A program made the translations under genes and the position numbers. The notes under the pieces are model-generated. The model had not been told where the DNA came from. It saw only the letters and a program-made list of their open reading frames with translations, and made no database searches. From Collybiopsis luxurians FD-317 M1 (taxonomy: Eukaryota; Basidiomycota; Agaricomycetes; Agaricales; Omphalotaceae), in NCBI GenBank assembly GCA_000827265.1, contig KN834785.1:62001-126000 (forward strand): a stretch of DNA of 64,000 nucleotides, read 5' to 3'. Below are positions 20,491-33,433 of this stretch, piece by piece (position 1 is the first letter of the stretch; each line of letters starts with the position of its first letter).

Positions 20491-21463
20491 TCATTCAGCC
20501 CAAACACTTCCATTGTGGTCACATCGACAGTGGGCATTCCAGTATGCCTTCTCGTCGAAGTCTTCCTCACGGCTGACGTCTTTCCCAAGCCGATAATAAG
20601 TTGTAGCCCAGTTAACAACAAGCTCTGTCAGCTTGGACTCCGGAATGAGAACCGACCCTGAGGCTACTCGATGCAGGAGAAGGTCAGGATCGTCGCAGAT
20701 ATTGTACGGAATTATTTGGTGTTCCGGGAGGGTGTGAGGCCACGAAAGACCGTTCAGCGGACGTGGCATCTCGTCTGTGGCATCGAAATCAATACCCTGG
20801 AACGGATTGTAGCCTGCATAAGAAGCGAGATGAGAGAAATCGTAGCGAACGATAGCGCCTAAAATCCTTACCTTGCTTCAGAGGCAGCTTTTTCTTGATC
20901 GTCTTCCGCAAACTAACGAAAACCGATCTCAATTTGGCGATTTCTGTCGCTAAATCTGTCGCTTCTTGTCCCACGACATTTTGAGGACGAGTCGTCGCTC
21001 TAAGTTGAATTCCTGATTCACAGACTTTCGAAATGAGGTTCTCAACCGCCCCATCTTCTAATTGATTCCCAATAATCCACAATAATATCAGCATTATCGT
21101 CGCGCGTGTACCTATCGTCCCCAGGGGTGCCAATCTTTTGAAATGTTTATCTCTTTGTCCTAGGGATCGATGTAAGGCAATTCGACAAGTAACTTGCTTG
21201 AGTCACATACCGGAAAATAGTCTCTTTAACCATGACTTTGAGCGAGGAGATGGTGAATAGATGGCGAAAAGTTTCCTGAAAGAGCTGTCAAAAGGAGAGG
21301 GCAATTGAAGATTGTCGAGAGCTGGATGGATTGACAATGCCTGATAGACGATGAGACGAGCATGCTCGCGTTGCCTTTTCCTTTCTACCATCGCATTGTT
21401 CACGACTTGTAGTGAGATGCGGACTTCCTGTAAAATTTGGGCAATGTCAATGTTAACACTCAT
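20491..21463 (-). CDS. Unrecognised fungal protein, short form of the tandem paralogue pair (287 aa)
   Basis: Three exons (21463-21211, 21159-20872, 20813-20491) join in frame: MSVNIDIAQILQEVRISLQV, then QRDKHFKRLAPLGT and ATIMLILLWIIGNQL, then GYNPFQGIDFDATDEMPRP and CDDPDLLLHRVASGSVLI. Exon phases match the long paralogue (1 and 1 at the first two junctions), supporting duplication of one ancestral gene. The protein stops just after the shared region and lacks the acidic tail. A further open frame beyond the stop (20325-20621) may be the lost end. No known domain; function unknown. Confidence 0.7.
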
Positions 21464-22241
21464 TACGATGATGGTTCTGGATGAGAAAAGTTGTATCGAG
21501 GGAAGTTGCTACTACAAGGGTACGTGTGTAGGAGAAAGGCAATGATCTCAAAATTTTGGCCAAAAGATATGGCATCTGCAGCATGCTTGATGACATGTTT
21601 TCCCTTCATTAAGCAATCTCACAGTGCGAGTGAGCATGTGAGGCACAGCAAGATTCTGTCTGTCAAAATCTTGTAGGCGGCGATGGAGTCGCAATAAAGA
21701 TACCACCAAAGTATCACAGGTCCACGAGTCCCATTTTCTGAGGCTGGCCAGTGACCACGTTCGAAGGACAGCCTGTAAAAATCAATCTTCTATCATGTAT
21801 GGCAAACAGTCTGCAGTATCTCAGCTCGATGAAAAGATTACTATCGCAAGGGGACCGCAATTCCAACTGTCCAATGCTGGTGTCTAATTACACTGTACGT
21901 TGTTTGCCATGGGTTAATAGCATGAATAAAAGAGAGTCTTTGTAGGTTAATTAACTTCAATTAGCTGCGAAGACGATAGCATGTCGCCTGGGAGCACTAG
22001 TTCTGTAATGTTGATACTTCCCCGACGGCTTTGTCATTGCTTGACCCGAATTTTACATAGCATTCGTCCGCCGCCGGAAACTGACCATTCGTCGATAAAG
22101 AACATTTGTTTCGTCAACGCTAGCCACCGTTGAAGATCCTCAGGATCCAGAAAGTTAATTCAAAGGCCAAAGGGCGCATATTGTCACGTCAAATGCTCTT
22201 TCATCGTCGAAAACTGATTGTATGAGGCTACAGATGTGATG
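21464..22241. other. Spacer between the short paralogue and LTN1
   Basis: No gene supported. The segment at 21646-21690 resembles 17165-17210 beside the other paralogue (GATTCTGTCTGTCAAAA), possibly a duplication trace. Confidence 0.4.
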
Positions 22242-25200
22242 CTAATGTAAAATATCTGAGCGGCAAAGGGGGCAGCTCGAAGAATGACTCGTGTTGAACC
22301 ACTGCAAAGAAAAAAAAAAAAATTCTCAAATCAGTGTCACTCAAATAGAAAAACTCCTCGGACCTTGAATAGACATGCGGCGTGAAACCTGTTTTTGCAT
22401 GTATTACATGGCTTTTTCGGTAATGACCCGTCCATGACACTGATAAGTCTGTTGTCGGCATACGTTATTATCAGAACATGTTAGAGCTTACAGTAGGTTG
22501 GAAGGAACTTACGAATAGCAGATCGCGCATTCCACTTGTCCGGCAAAGTGACCTGTCACGTTCTTTTTGAACAAGGCCAGGCCATCTACGATCCGCCCAT
22601 TCTATTGGTCAATCATTTGTTAGTTGAACGTGCTGTATAGGCGAAACTGAACAATTCACCTGAGCCCAAATAGTCTGTTGGACGGCCAAAATCCACGAGC
22701 GCCATCGATTATCGTCCACACCAATCTTCTTCGTATCCCTGATTTCGATACGATGTAAGGGCCAATCGCCGGGAATCCTTAACCGAATTTCCAGCTGTTG
22801 CTCGTCTACTAAATACGACGCCGTAACTTCGTTGACTGCTCCCGAAGCAACTTTGACAGTAAGCTGATTCTCATCGGTTGAAAGTTCCGATTGTGCCTCA
22901 GGGCTTTTGACATGGTCAAGTTCGGTACGTATAAGAACAGGTGAAAAATGCGAGGAAGTGTAGGTCGCGACTGCTGAGGAAAGTTGTCGATCACGGCAAT
23001 CCAGGACCCAGGTATAGATAAGAGATGGAACGGTGAGAAGAGCGCGGTAGTATAGATGAGCCGCAAAAGTTTGAACGCCGCAGAGGGACCCGGTCTCATA
23101 AACTAAATGAATATTTAATATTGATCGGAGCTCAGAAGAAAAGGTTCAACATACACTGCACGTAGAACTTGTCAACGCCCCATATATCAAGTTTAAATGC
23201 CTTCACGATCCCGCGATCGATACCTAAAAGTCCGAATATGTTCGGAATGAAATGTCGTTCGATCACGCCTGAGCTGCGAAGTTGTTCGATGTAACTCATT
23301 CGGACTTTCATGGACTGATAACGGAATGTCAAAAAAGTCCGTAACGATAGGAAAGGAGGTCAAGAGACTTACAGTATCCGCGAAAAGATCGAATAGAAGC
23401 ATCCATCCCAGTAGATACACAAAAACGTTCTAATGGACTCGCCTCAGCACTGCCGAAGAGCAACGAAGAGCAACACGTACCTGTTCGTGCTCCCTGTCCG
23501 CACTCACATCGTCATAGTCCAAGTCTAGGTTTATCGTTCGTGACAGTAAAACCATCAACTCGTCTGGCAGTTTTGCCTTGAAGATGCCCTCCGTATCCAA
23601 TCCGGCTTCCATAACGAAATGCTCGGTTCGCTTTAGGGCGGCTTTCTGAAGTATCTGGTAGGCGAGTTGGTGGTGTTGGACCAGCGGGGAGATAGTAGCA
23701 GATGAAAAGAGCGACGTTATTGACGAGGGAGAGAACGAAGCGGAAGAAGGACCGTAGGAAAGTAAATGACACATCTGCGAGTTCGAGTGTATAAACGTTA
23801 CGCTGTGCGGGAAATATGCAATGCAGAAGACGTACCTTTGGCAAGGATTCATTGTCAACCAATTCATCCGGAAGGTAATTCGCAACTAGCTCCAGCACAA
23901 GTTTGCGGCAAACGTTCTCAGGAATTGACCACGAACCCATATCCGAGCTGGCCTCTACTGAAACTTCTTCGTCTGTGCCGTCACCCAAGAGCAGATCCCG
24001 AACACCCTTCATAACACCATCTCGTCTTTCAGCCCATTCTGCCCTTAAAGATTTGTTAGTCGAGGCGAGATCCTGGATATGGCCGATGAGGCGGAGAGTA
24101 CGAGCAAGTGTGACAAGTTGGAGAGAGGAAGGGTTCAACCTTGGCCTAGGAGAGTTGAACTTGATTTCACAATTCTAAAGCACAATAGTTTTAGGGGATT
24201 GAGAAGGGAAAAAAATACACAGATAACTCACCTCAATGTTATTCTCCAGTACATCGAATATAAATTGCCAGTGACTTCCAGGAACGTTCTGTAGAATCGG
24301 AGCAAAGTGGAAAAACGTCAAGGACATGGCGCTCTCAAGCTCCTCCATACTATCCCCGTCACTTTCATCCTCTTCGTCGTCATCCTCCGCACCTCCCTCA
24401 ACCCATTTCTGACATGCTTTCATTACATTCACAGCCCTCTGAACTGGTAAAAATTCCACCTCGCTTTCGACATCTGGCGCTGTACCCACAACCAATTTCA
24501 ACAGGATTCGCAATCCTTCTGAAGTCGCACGGGAGAGGGGTACGCCGAGGAGAGAAGAAGCGAGTTCGTTTCGATAGCGGTCGAGCCGAGGGAAGGAAGA
24601 AGACAAGGAGGAAGGAAGGTTTGCTACAAGGGTCGATAGAATCGTGATTCCGGTCAACGGTGCCCGCGCGGACTTTTCGGGTTCAGAAATCGTTCTCGCG
24701 TATTGGATCCACAAGCTTGCTTCCTCTTCCGAAATGCTCTCTCCACCGATACCTGTCTCGAAGATGCGGAATAAGACTTCTCTAACGATTCGACAATCAC
24801 GGTAGGAATCGGTTTGGGTGGCTGAGCGGATGATAGAAAAGATAAAAGTGGCGATGGACGGAAGGGATGGATTAGAGATATTGGTATTTCTCGCAGAGAG
24901 CGTCCGACATAAATCTTTTCTCCACTCTCCAGCTCCCGCTCCTTCCGCAGACGCAAAGACATAGGCCACAATCTGCTGTACCTTTGATACAATCTCCCTA
25001 CATCGTCGACTCCGATCAGGAGTATCGTCGTCACCGAAAAGCGGGCTGCTGGTATAAGCAGCAGGAACCATAGTCACGCCTTCAGCATACACACCCAGCG
25101 CCAACAGGTGTCGAAGAATCCACCAAGAATTCGAAGGAGCTGCTCCTGTCCCGTCCGCAAAGAGCTTTCTTGCAAGTCCCAAGTCATCGAAGATGATTCG

Positions 25201-28200
25201 CAGGAGAGCAAGGACGTATCGAGCATAAATTTGGGGGTTGCCGTTGGATGCTAAAGGGGCAGCTGACGAGCTGAACAGAGAAGCGTAACCTGCAAGTTCA
25301 TCAACAACACCCAAGCTTCCATCAATGGGAGCGCCGTTGAGTCCATCGAGTAACGTATCGAGTGAAGCTTGTGATGGAAGGAGGGCTTCAATAGGATTGT
25401 TCATTGATCGAGGGGAGCCCAGAGACTTCATAGACCCCCGCAGTGCATCGAAAGCTTCGACAACGTCTTCTGCACTACACCGGGACGCTGATCCGGTATT
25501 GGCGAGCAGGACTCGGAGTTTCGAAATAATAGTCGAATACACGACGGACATGAGTTCCGTATTGTTAGACGCACGAGTCTTCGTCGACGCCGTCCAGATC
25601 CGCAGCGCTTGAGTAGAAACGCTCTCGATACGTTGAACCAGATTTCCAGCATCCTCAGACTTCGCTTCAAAGAGGAGCGAAGAACGAGGTAAGATATGAG
25701 CGAGAAGGAATACACTCGGGGGAATCTTCGTCGTAGGGGGTAGCGTGGAAGAGGATGAAGATGTAGGCACATTGGAATCGGAAAGAGGCTGCAAAAATAC
25801 CGGGGATTCCAGAACCACCTCGATCAGGACCAAAAGCCGATCCAGTTTGTCCAACCCGGTCAAATATTCATCGTCAGCTTCGAATCCCCCAATTCCCAAC
25901 AAACTTTCCGTTCCCTCGCCAAAACGATCAATGAGCATATCCACAAGTCGGACGAGGCCAGAGGTGGTGAGGAGGGGATGAGAAAGACCTCCGGCAGTAT
26001 GGGATAGAGAGAGGAGCTTGCGCAGTTGAGTTAAAACCGTAGACGAGGACGAGGAAGGAGTGGAAACAGCGCCCTCCGCGAGTCCGAAGAGAATCTCATC
26101 AAGGTCATTCGTGGCGGGCTTCAGCCGTTCCATAACCCCCCGTCCTCCCCGCCTTGAGCATATCAAGTCGAGTAATGCCAGTAGCCGTCCTAACACGGTC
26201 GCTACATCACTTGAATGTGAATGCAAATCGTCAACGACCTGCTCGAGCAAAGAAATCCAGAGAAGTGACCCTTGGGACGCTTCCCGCTGAACCAAATAGA
26301 CCGCAAGAAGACTGAGACCCTCTTCCCCCTGTTGAGACTGACTTTGCGAGCATAGTAGCAGGAGCTTGAACACATTCTGTACAACAAAGGTGTCAATTTT
26401 GGTTATCACATCGATGTCACCCGCTGCGGAAATCGACACATTCCCTTCAAGATCGAATCCAAAAGTTCGTAAAAGCTCCGTCAGGAGGGATAACGCTCCC
26501 AAACTTCCCGTTGCCGGCGACTCGGCGTCAACGACAGCTTGCACGCATCTGTCCAGAGTGATACTGAAAACATCGAGAAGAAGTAGGTGAGAGAGTGACG
26601 CATCCGAAGAGTCCGTACGAAGCGCGTGCAGCACGCTCGACACTAGGGAGGAAAGCTCCTTGGAGTTTTCCGCAGCGCCAGCGGCGCTAAGAGCGTTTTC
26701 CTTGATGAGCTGTGCAACCGACTGCCAAATATCATCGTGTAAACTCGATGACCCTTCCACTTCAGGTAAGCCCTTCAACCCGCGCAAAGCTCTTCCAAAT
26801 GCTGAACCGACAACATCAGGAGCTATCCGTAGCCTCCTGAGCTTCTGCTTCGCCTCTCCGGTAGCGATAGTAGTAACCTCCGCCCAAACACGCTCGATTT
26901 GTATGCGGACGAGATTGGCCAGTGCGTCCGGCAGGATTGCGTGCGTTTCAGGAGAATGCGAGGAGCGTACTCGCCGCACGAGGAAGACCACACATTCGAG
27001 GATAGCTTCGACGAAGGCTTTCGCCGCTCTGTCCCCTCCAGGTCCTGAGAATACACGGTTAGGAGTAAGTTTGCTATTATCCGCTGGTTGAGGATCCAAA
27101 GCCGCCCAGAACGCGTCAAAGAGGGAGGAAAAGGGTGGTGGCGAAGGTTCGGAAGGTTCGGGTACAGCAGTAGTTGATAGTAGGATGCTCGACGGAAGCG
27201 TCGAAAGGACGACCACGACGGCTGGATACGCCTGTACAGGCGAACCGTTGCACCCTCTTTCGAGGAACGATAGAAAAGACTGGTACGCTGACGACACAGC
27301 TTGACGTGAGGTATCAGGTGCCGAAGCCGAGGTATCTGCTTCGCCCTCGCCCTCGTCGGAATCCGAGCCTGAATCAGAATCTCCGAAGTCGCTATCGGAG
27401 TCAGTATCATTCAAGTTTGAAGATTCGGGTTGGGAATGAGAAGCTGTATATTCTATTTCCCACTGCCAAGCTTCAGGGTTCTCTGCAAATTCGCCACAAA
27501 AAAAAGACAAAAAGGATCGCGTCAAATTTGAAAAGAAGGGAAGCCGAAGGACAAGCGTACCTTTCAAAAATCTTAACAGTGGCTGCCACATGATCCCCTG
27601 CACACCAGTGTCGAGCTCATCCCAGGCGCTGTGAAGCACAAACGTGCTCAGTATGTGTAGTAAATCCGATACCCTCCCGCTATCCGTGCCGGGCAATGCA
27701 GCAGCAGATTTCAACGCGTCCAATATACTACCCACAGCACCTACAAGACGCCAGGCAGCTTTGCGTACCGGAGGTTGCTCGAAACCAAAGGACTCTGGGC
27801 TATTTCCAATTAATGAAGACCAAAGCTTTGGTTCGACCAGCGAAACCAATAACTCGTCGGCAACACCATTTGAAGGTTCGATACGCGACAACATCCAAGC
27901 TAACGCTCCCAGACCCCCGACGCGAATTCTGGCGTCACGGTCAGCATCGGTTTCGAGGGAATCAGATTGGGCTTCGTCAGCATCTGTTCTCATTTCGAGA
28001 GGGGATGAAACGACAGATATGTTAGCGGAAGGCTTGCCCTTGTTCGGAGGTTGCTTTCCTTTTGTAGCCTTCTGATTCACCGATGCTTTTCCTCTGGAAG
28101 AAAGATGAGGCGTAGGAGTATGAGCTGGAGGAGGAGGAGGGGGAGGATTAAGATAGGTATACAATTCAGTGGGGTCGAGTATCGCTCGTTGAGCAAAGGT

Positions 28201-28947
28201 CGTTATGGATGTAATCTGGGATCTAGAAGGGGTAGTCTGAATAAATCTATTCCAGCTTTCTGAAGCAACGTTCGCAACGGTCGGATCGATGTCGTGAACA
28301 GCCAGAGCCCATATCCCAAGGACATCTGCGGCCTCCAAGTTGATATTCGATTGCGTTTCCAGCCTGATCTGGTCAAGAACGGCAGGGATTCCGATGAATG
28401 AGCGATGTACACTTGCTGCTGCAAGGCGTATACGTCTAGATGCGTGTAATAAAAGTTGAGGAAGATGGGATAACTGAACGAACGTATATTAGATTCAATT
28501 CAACACATAATGTCGCGTCGGACGTACCCAAACTGGAAGCATATCAACTAATATCTGCACCTGATCGTCTTCCCTTCTATTCAACCAACTATTGTCCAGT
28601 TCATCGAGGGCCTTCTCCCTAGTCTTCACCGCCTTCTTGCCCAGGTTCCTCAGAACGATGACCAATTCCGGAGGCAAGACATAAGCCAGCCCAGTTGAAT
28701 CCAAAGGATCCGGTTTGACTGGCTGAGGTTTTGTGGGTGCAACATATGCTTTTTGGCGCTGCTGTTTCTCCAACTCCTTTAGCTCTTTCTTGCTCAACTT
28801 TTGCTTCTTATTCGCTCCACCGCCGCCGCCGCTCTTCTTCTTGGTCGTATTCTTCGGTGGCCCATCGGATTTAGATCTAGTATTAGGTGTCGCTGATCCA
28901 GAAGATTTGGATGTGGATGGGCCAGATTTCTTTGCGCCCTTGGGCAT
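22242..28947 (-). CDS. LTN1: Listerin, RING-type E3 ubiquitin ligase of ribosome quality control
   Basis: The gene starts at 28947 (MPKGAKKSGPSTSKSSG; Lys/Ser-rich head, then VIVLRNLGKKAVKTREKALD, the listerin N-terminal signature). Main exons are 28947-28528, 28473-27561 and 27482-24232, then a run of smaller exons with introns of about 50-70 bp. Total length is about 2,000 residues. The middle is HEAT/ARM-like helical repeat with an acidic insert (DSDSDFGDSDSGSDSDEGEG). Close to the end comes NGRIVDGLALFKKNVTGHF. The RING follows: ECAICYS, then CNTCKNRFHAACLFKWF and SSCPLCRSDILH, assembled across introns after 22514 and 22368. The stop is at 22242-22244. LTN1 ubiquitinates nascent chains stalled on 60S subunits. 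All junctions I traced keep frame, so it appears functional. Fragments of its 5' part recur at 46121 and 55722. Confidence 0.95.
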
Positions 28948-29715
28948 GACGGAAGGTGATCAAGTCAAGTCGAGATATGAGTCATCATTTGCCGAAATAT
29001 CGCTAAGGCGCTTTGAGGGCGCCAATTAATTGGCGCTGAAACGTCCACTTCCTCCTGTTGCCTTCGAATTCATAGTCAAACAATGTCTTGTCGGGCTTGC
29101 GAACGATATCTTTTTTCCCCTTTTGTTGGAGAAATTATGGCTTCTTATGAGCTCTGGCTGGGGAATTGCCCAAATTCCTGTTGAGTTCGCGGCCGAAAGG
29201 ACTTCTCAAATCCCAGCTGCGGAAGCTTGATGATCAGAAAGGCCTGATGATGCTTAGATGCGTGCAACTACGGACCTCGGTGCTGACCCGTCCACTGTCT
29301 GTCTTCGTTCATTCCATTTCAGAGAATTTTTATCGTAGTGGGGAAGAAGAATGAGTAAGGTAATCGTGTAGAAGGGCGATATGGTGGCCCAATGGTGTAC
29401 ATATGTGTCCCTGAAGATCACAATTTTCTTTGCCGTTGTCATCGCCCCTCTCTGCTATTCACAAATCAATCCGTTGATTGTGTTTAATATTCTTCCGACG
29501 TCGAAAGATCTGATCAACGAGTCAAAATCTGTGGAAGGACACTTCCACGCGGGCGGGTTGAATGATGGTGTTCCGCTGGTGCGAATAGAAATAGTTGTGG
29601 GATATGCTCCAATAATATTGGGGCCTTATTCTACAGCTTTCACGCACTGCCGTGTGGATGGGATATTTAGTTCAAACTCACACCGAAATCCTTCTCGTTC
29701 AGTTCCACTATCATC
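28948..29715. other. Divergent intergenic region between LTN1 and DUF6535 gene 1
   Basis: No gene supported. GGCGCCAATTAATTGGCGC at 29019-29037 is a near-perfect palindrome about 80 bp upstream of the LTN1 start codon. The sequence upstream of DUF6535 gene 1 lacks the promoter block shared by genes 2-4. Confidence 0.5.
29019..29037. promoter_or_regulatory. Palindrome upstream of LTN1
   Basis: GGCGCCAATTAATTGGCGC is a perfect 19-base inverted repeat around a central A or T. It contains two CCAAT/ATTGG boxes facing each other, which resemble NF-Y/HAP sites. It lies about 75 bp upstream of the LTN1 start. A role is inferred from position only. Confidence 0.4.
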
Positions 29716-32700
29716 ATGGTCGAACAACCTGCCAGCAGTACTGCTAACGAAGTCAACCCCAATAGTCTCGCTCCTGTTCATTCGCCGAACAATCGCCTCT
29801 CTCTGCAACAAAGCCGAGAGAGTATGGTTGTTGAGGAGGATGAGGACTTGACACTCGTGATTGACCCCCAAACTCTCTCCAGTGGACCAGGGGATGGTTC
29901 TACGCCCATAGGAGACACCAGCCCTCTTAGCTTGTCCGTTTTTGTGGACGGCAAGTCCATTAGGAGCAGTTCCGTGTCCAAGGAGACTGGCATCGGTAAG
30001 TTTCGGTAAATGAATATCAATGCATGATGCTGAAGGGATATATTTTAGATGAATTGTCATTCGAGCAAAGCAATTTGACAGAAACCAAAGGGGACTCGGG
30101 TCAAAGTTGCCACTGCTCTTGCATCAAGGAAGATGAAGACACCAAACACCAATGGAATGGAAGTGGTCATGGACTCACTTCGAAATCCAAATCCATCAAG
30201 AAACCATTTTATGGTTCTCGCTTCTTAGCACAACTTGGAGGTATGTGGCTTTGAGTATTAGAAAATATCCAGTCTGCTCAATACCAATGTCTTCACATTT
30301 GTCATGTTTAGGGGGAGATATATATGACTACGAAAATATATATGGGGATGACCCTATGTATGAAGAACTTAAACCCAATGCTAGGGTGTGGAAAGTTTAC
30401 AATGATGAAATGGACAAACTGGATAGTGACAGGGTAGAAGACTGGAGAGATGGTCTGGATGCTCTCCTGGTCTTGGTAATATTTTATGAATTGCTCTTCA
30501 TTCTTTGCAATGCTAAAGTATAAATCATATAGGGTGCTCTTTTTTCTGCCGTGCTCTCTACATTTGTAGTAGAAACTTCTAGCCGGCTTGATTTTGACTG
30601 GGGAGAAGTCAATGCACATCTTTTGGTTGAATCTGTGGCTTTGCAAAGGGCAGCAATGAGTGGTATATCACCCAATGAGGTACCATCCTCTTCATTGACC
30701 CCTTCATCAACATTCCATGCAAAGCCACTTGATGTTGCATTGAATGTTCTATGGTTTACAAGCCTGGTTCTTAGTCTTGGGACTGCTCTCAGTGCAGTAG
30801 TAGCAAAACAATGGATTCATCAGTACACAGCAGTCCCTACAGGAACTCCTCAAGAAAGAGCCCAAATTCGTCACTTCAGGTTCATGGGCTTGGAAAAATG
30901 GCATATGTCTCTGATTATTGGCCTATTGCCTATGTTCATTCATCTCTCTGTGGCAATATTCTTTGTGGGACTCCTCTTGTTCCTTCATGAGTTGAATCTT
31001 GCCATTGCCGTTATTGTGGATATTCTTACATTCACAATTCTGTCCCTCTATCTTGCTAGCAATTTGCTTCCAGTGTGGTATCTGGATTGCCCTTATAAAA
31101 CACCACTTACATCACTGCTATTCCCATTGATTCTCAAAGTGGTTCAGATTTTTGGCACTACCCCTGCGAATTCAGACCTTTTGGAAAATAATGAGCCAAA
31201 GGTTGGCAGCAATGTAGAGATAACTCATTCCAAGCAGAAAGATTTAACATTACTGAGACCACTTAAGAGGTCAATTTTGATTGTTGCTCAAATGTTGCAC
31301 CACTTGTCAATGGCTTTCTCATCCTTCCTTATGCCTCAATGGGTGGTTAGTTATCAAACCAATGATAACAGAAACACAAATTACAAACTAAATGAAATGG
31401 AGATAAATTATGTTAAATATGATTCCAAAGGCCTCAAAACAGATCCTAGTGCATTGTCATGGCTTATCAGCTCATCAACTAACTCATCAGCCAAAAATAT
31501 AGCCTTGGATGCTCTGAGTAATTTAAATCCAGATGATTCTATTGAGGTCCAATCAGTTTTAAAACATAAATCCTTCCATCTCATAGATGAGATTCAGAGG
31601 CGAATGAAAGGTGCAAGGTTGAATAAGCAATATGTGATATACAGCCGAGCCGCTCGAGCCCTAATCCATTCTGGAAACTTCAATCTGATTTTTGATGAGC
31701 CTCAGGACCTGTATTTCCCCGTGCCTTCTTCACCTTATTCCCCTTCGTTTATTCCGCGTCATGTCTATAATGTCAAAGATTACAAATATTTCATTCAGGC
31801 AGTTTTGAGATCTAAAGACCATGGGTGTACCATTCAGCATGAACCTATTCTTTGGGCCTCCTGGTTCCAGCTTTCTTCAGCGCGGCACTCCAATCAGCTT
31901 GCCGAATTTGATCAGGACATTGTCTTTGAGAAATTGCTGAGTTTGGCAATTGCTCATCGACCCACAGAATTAGTTCAGGCGATTGAATCCGGTTATGTTG
32001 GAGGGTACCAGTGGCCTTTGTATGAATGTCACAACAGAATCCCTTGGGGTAGTCAAGGAATTGAATCCAGTGATGCTGAATCTTTCAGGTATTGCCTTAC
32101 TCAACCCTGTAACATTCAAGCATTCTTGGGCAAGTTTGCCTCAGAGCATTTATACAAGTTGCTCATAGCTTATTCCAAGTATCACTACGGATTACCATTG
32201 GAATTCTATGAAAAAGATATCCCAACTCATCTTCAGCTACTTGATCTTGTAGTAAGCAATGATCAAATGTGGAGGGAATATCCGGATCTTGTAGAGTTAT
32301 CACTTAAAGCAATGGGTACATATGCTTGGAGTTGGAATAATTACTTCGGGAGAGAATCTCCTGTGAATATCGAAGCAGAAGCAACTTTTATTTTAAAATG
32401 TTTGATTGGATGCTTAAATTCTCCGCTCTTGGAAAATGATCAATTTTGGAGACACAGAGCATCTGCTGAAAATGAATGTGTGGATGCTCTGCAGTCAAAT
32501 GTCAAAATATCAGAAATTTTCAAAATTTTTCACCTGGTTCTGGATTCTGACAGCGGAGGGATTTTTAGAGATATAATCTCTCCACAAATAATTGCTGGTA
32601 TTGTCAAAAGATGCACGGGAGTAATTGAGCAACTGGGACACAAATATCAAGGCTCTTACATCGAAGTCCTGTGGAGAGATTTGTGTCAGAAGATTCTTAT

Positions 32701-33433
32701 TCCCTTGGACTATTCCTGGACTGATTCTGTATGGACCCAGCTTTTACAGAGCCGATTGCCTGCAGAGGTCATAGCTTATAAATATATGCCTGGATTTGAA
32801 GCTGCTTTAGAATCTCTATCTCAAAGCAATTACACATTATTCTGTGAAGTAATGGAATATTTGTCCAACAATGGAGCACTTGAAAAGTTCTGTGCTCAAT
32901 CACTAGGAACATGGAGCCTTAAAACCATACGAGCGAGCTTTTTACTGTCTCGTTTAAATGCGCAGTTGGGATTCATAATTCCAGCGGAGCAATGGCAAAA
33001 ATGCATCTCAGACTTATCCCAAGATAATTTCTTATTCAAGAGTTGGTATTTTGATAGGGATATATTCACAGTGAATCTTCCAAAATTTGCAACTTTCATT
33101 CAGAATAATTGTGAAGGTCTCATTCCAGGAGAAGATGATTATAGCTTCATTCCTAGATCTACAGGACAATCTAGCCCTGAGCTCGTCCCTTCAATTCTGG
33201 GGCCCACTCCACAAGGAGCTTCTGGAAAAGCTGACGGAACCAAAGAAGGTTCTCCTATTTCAAGGTGGAAGAAAGCTCATGGAATGGTAAATGCATGGGT
33301 AAATGCACTTCAGATCTTCAGAAAAAAAAGATTAGAGGAAGACATTGAAAAACTTGAGGGTGAAGGTCAATCCAAACCATGCGCTGATGGAAATAGTGGC
33401 GGAGAGACAAGGAGGAACAAGGCTTTGGAATAG
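29716..33433 (+). CDS. DUF6535 membrane protein, array gene 1 (1178 aa)
   Basis: Four exons (29716-29995, 30049-30240, 30312-30475, 30533-33433) join in frame. Residues 1-150 are disordered and acidic, then comes a Cys cluster (CHCSCIKEDED) and KKPFYGSRFLAQLGG. The DUF6535 block follows: YEELKPNARVWKVYNDEMDK, then four hydrophobic helices (about 210-230, 270-295, 335-360, 365-395) with AKQWIHQYTAVPTGTPQERA between helices 2 and 3. The remaining ~780 residues are mostly helical with no recognised fold, ending in a Lys-rich tail. DUF6535 is a domain of unknown function that is common in Agaricomycetes. This copy is clearly the most diverged of the four and has its own promoter sequence. Confidence 0.9.

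Noticed and set aside
23512..23885. Alternative minus-strand frames running through LTN1 introns
   Set aside because: The spliced reading (LPK joined to MCHLLSYGPSSASF) explains the region; the read-through frames lose the listerin alignment.
27483..27560. Possible coding sequence uninterrupted through LTN1 exon 2
   Set aside because: The 78 bp have a good donor (GTACGC) and a pyrimidine-rich acceptor (TTTGCAG), and removal gives FLKENPEAW. They are treated as an intron whose length happens to be a multiple of three.
24414..28075. Many plus-strand frames of 60-140 codons over LTN1
   Set aside because: They are antisense shadows of a long coding exon with strong codon bias.
28990..29380. Plus-strand frame starting MALKRPLPPVAFEF
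   Set aside because: No domain, splice structure or similarity; it lies in the LTN1 upstream region.
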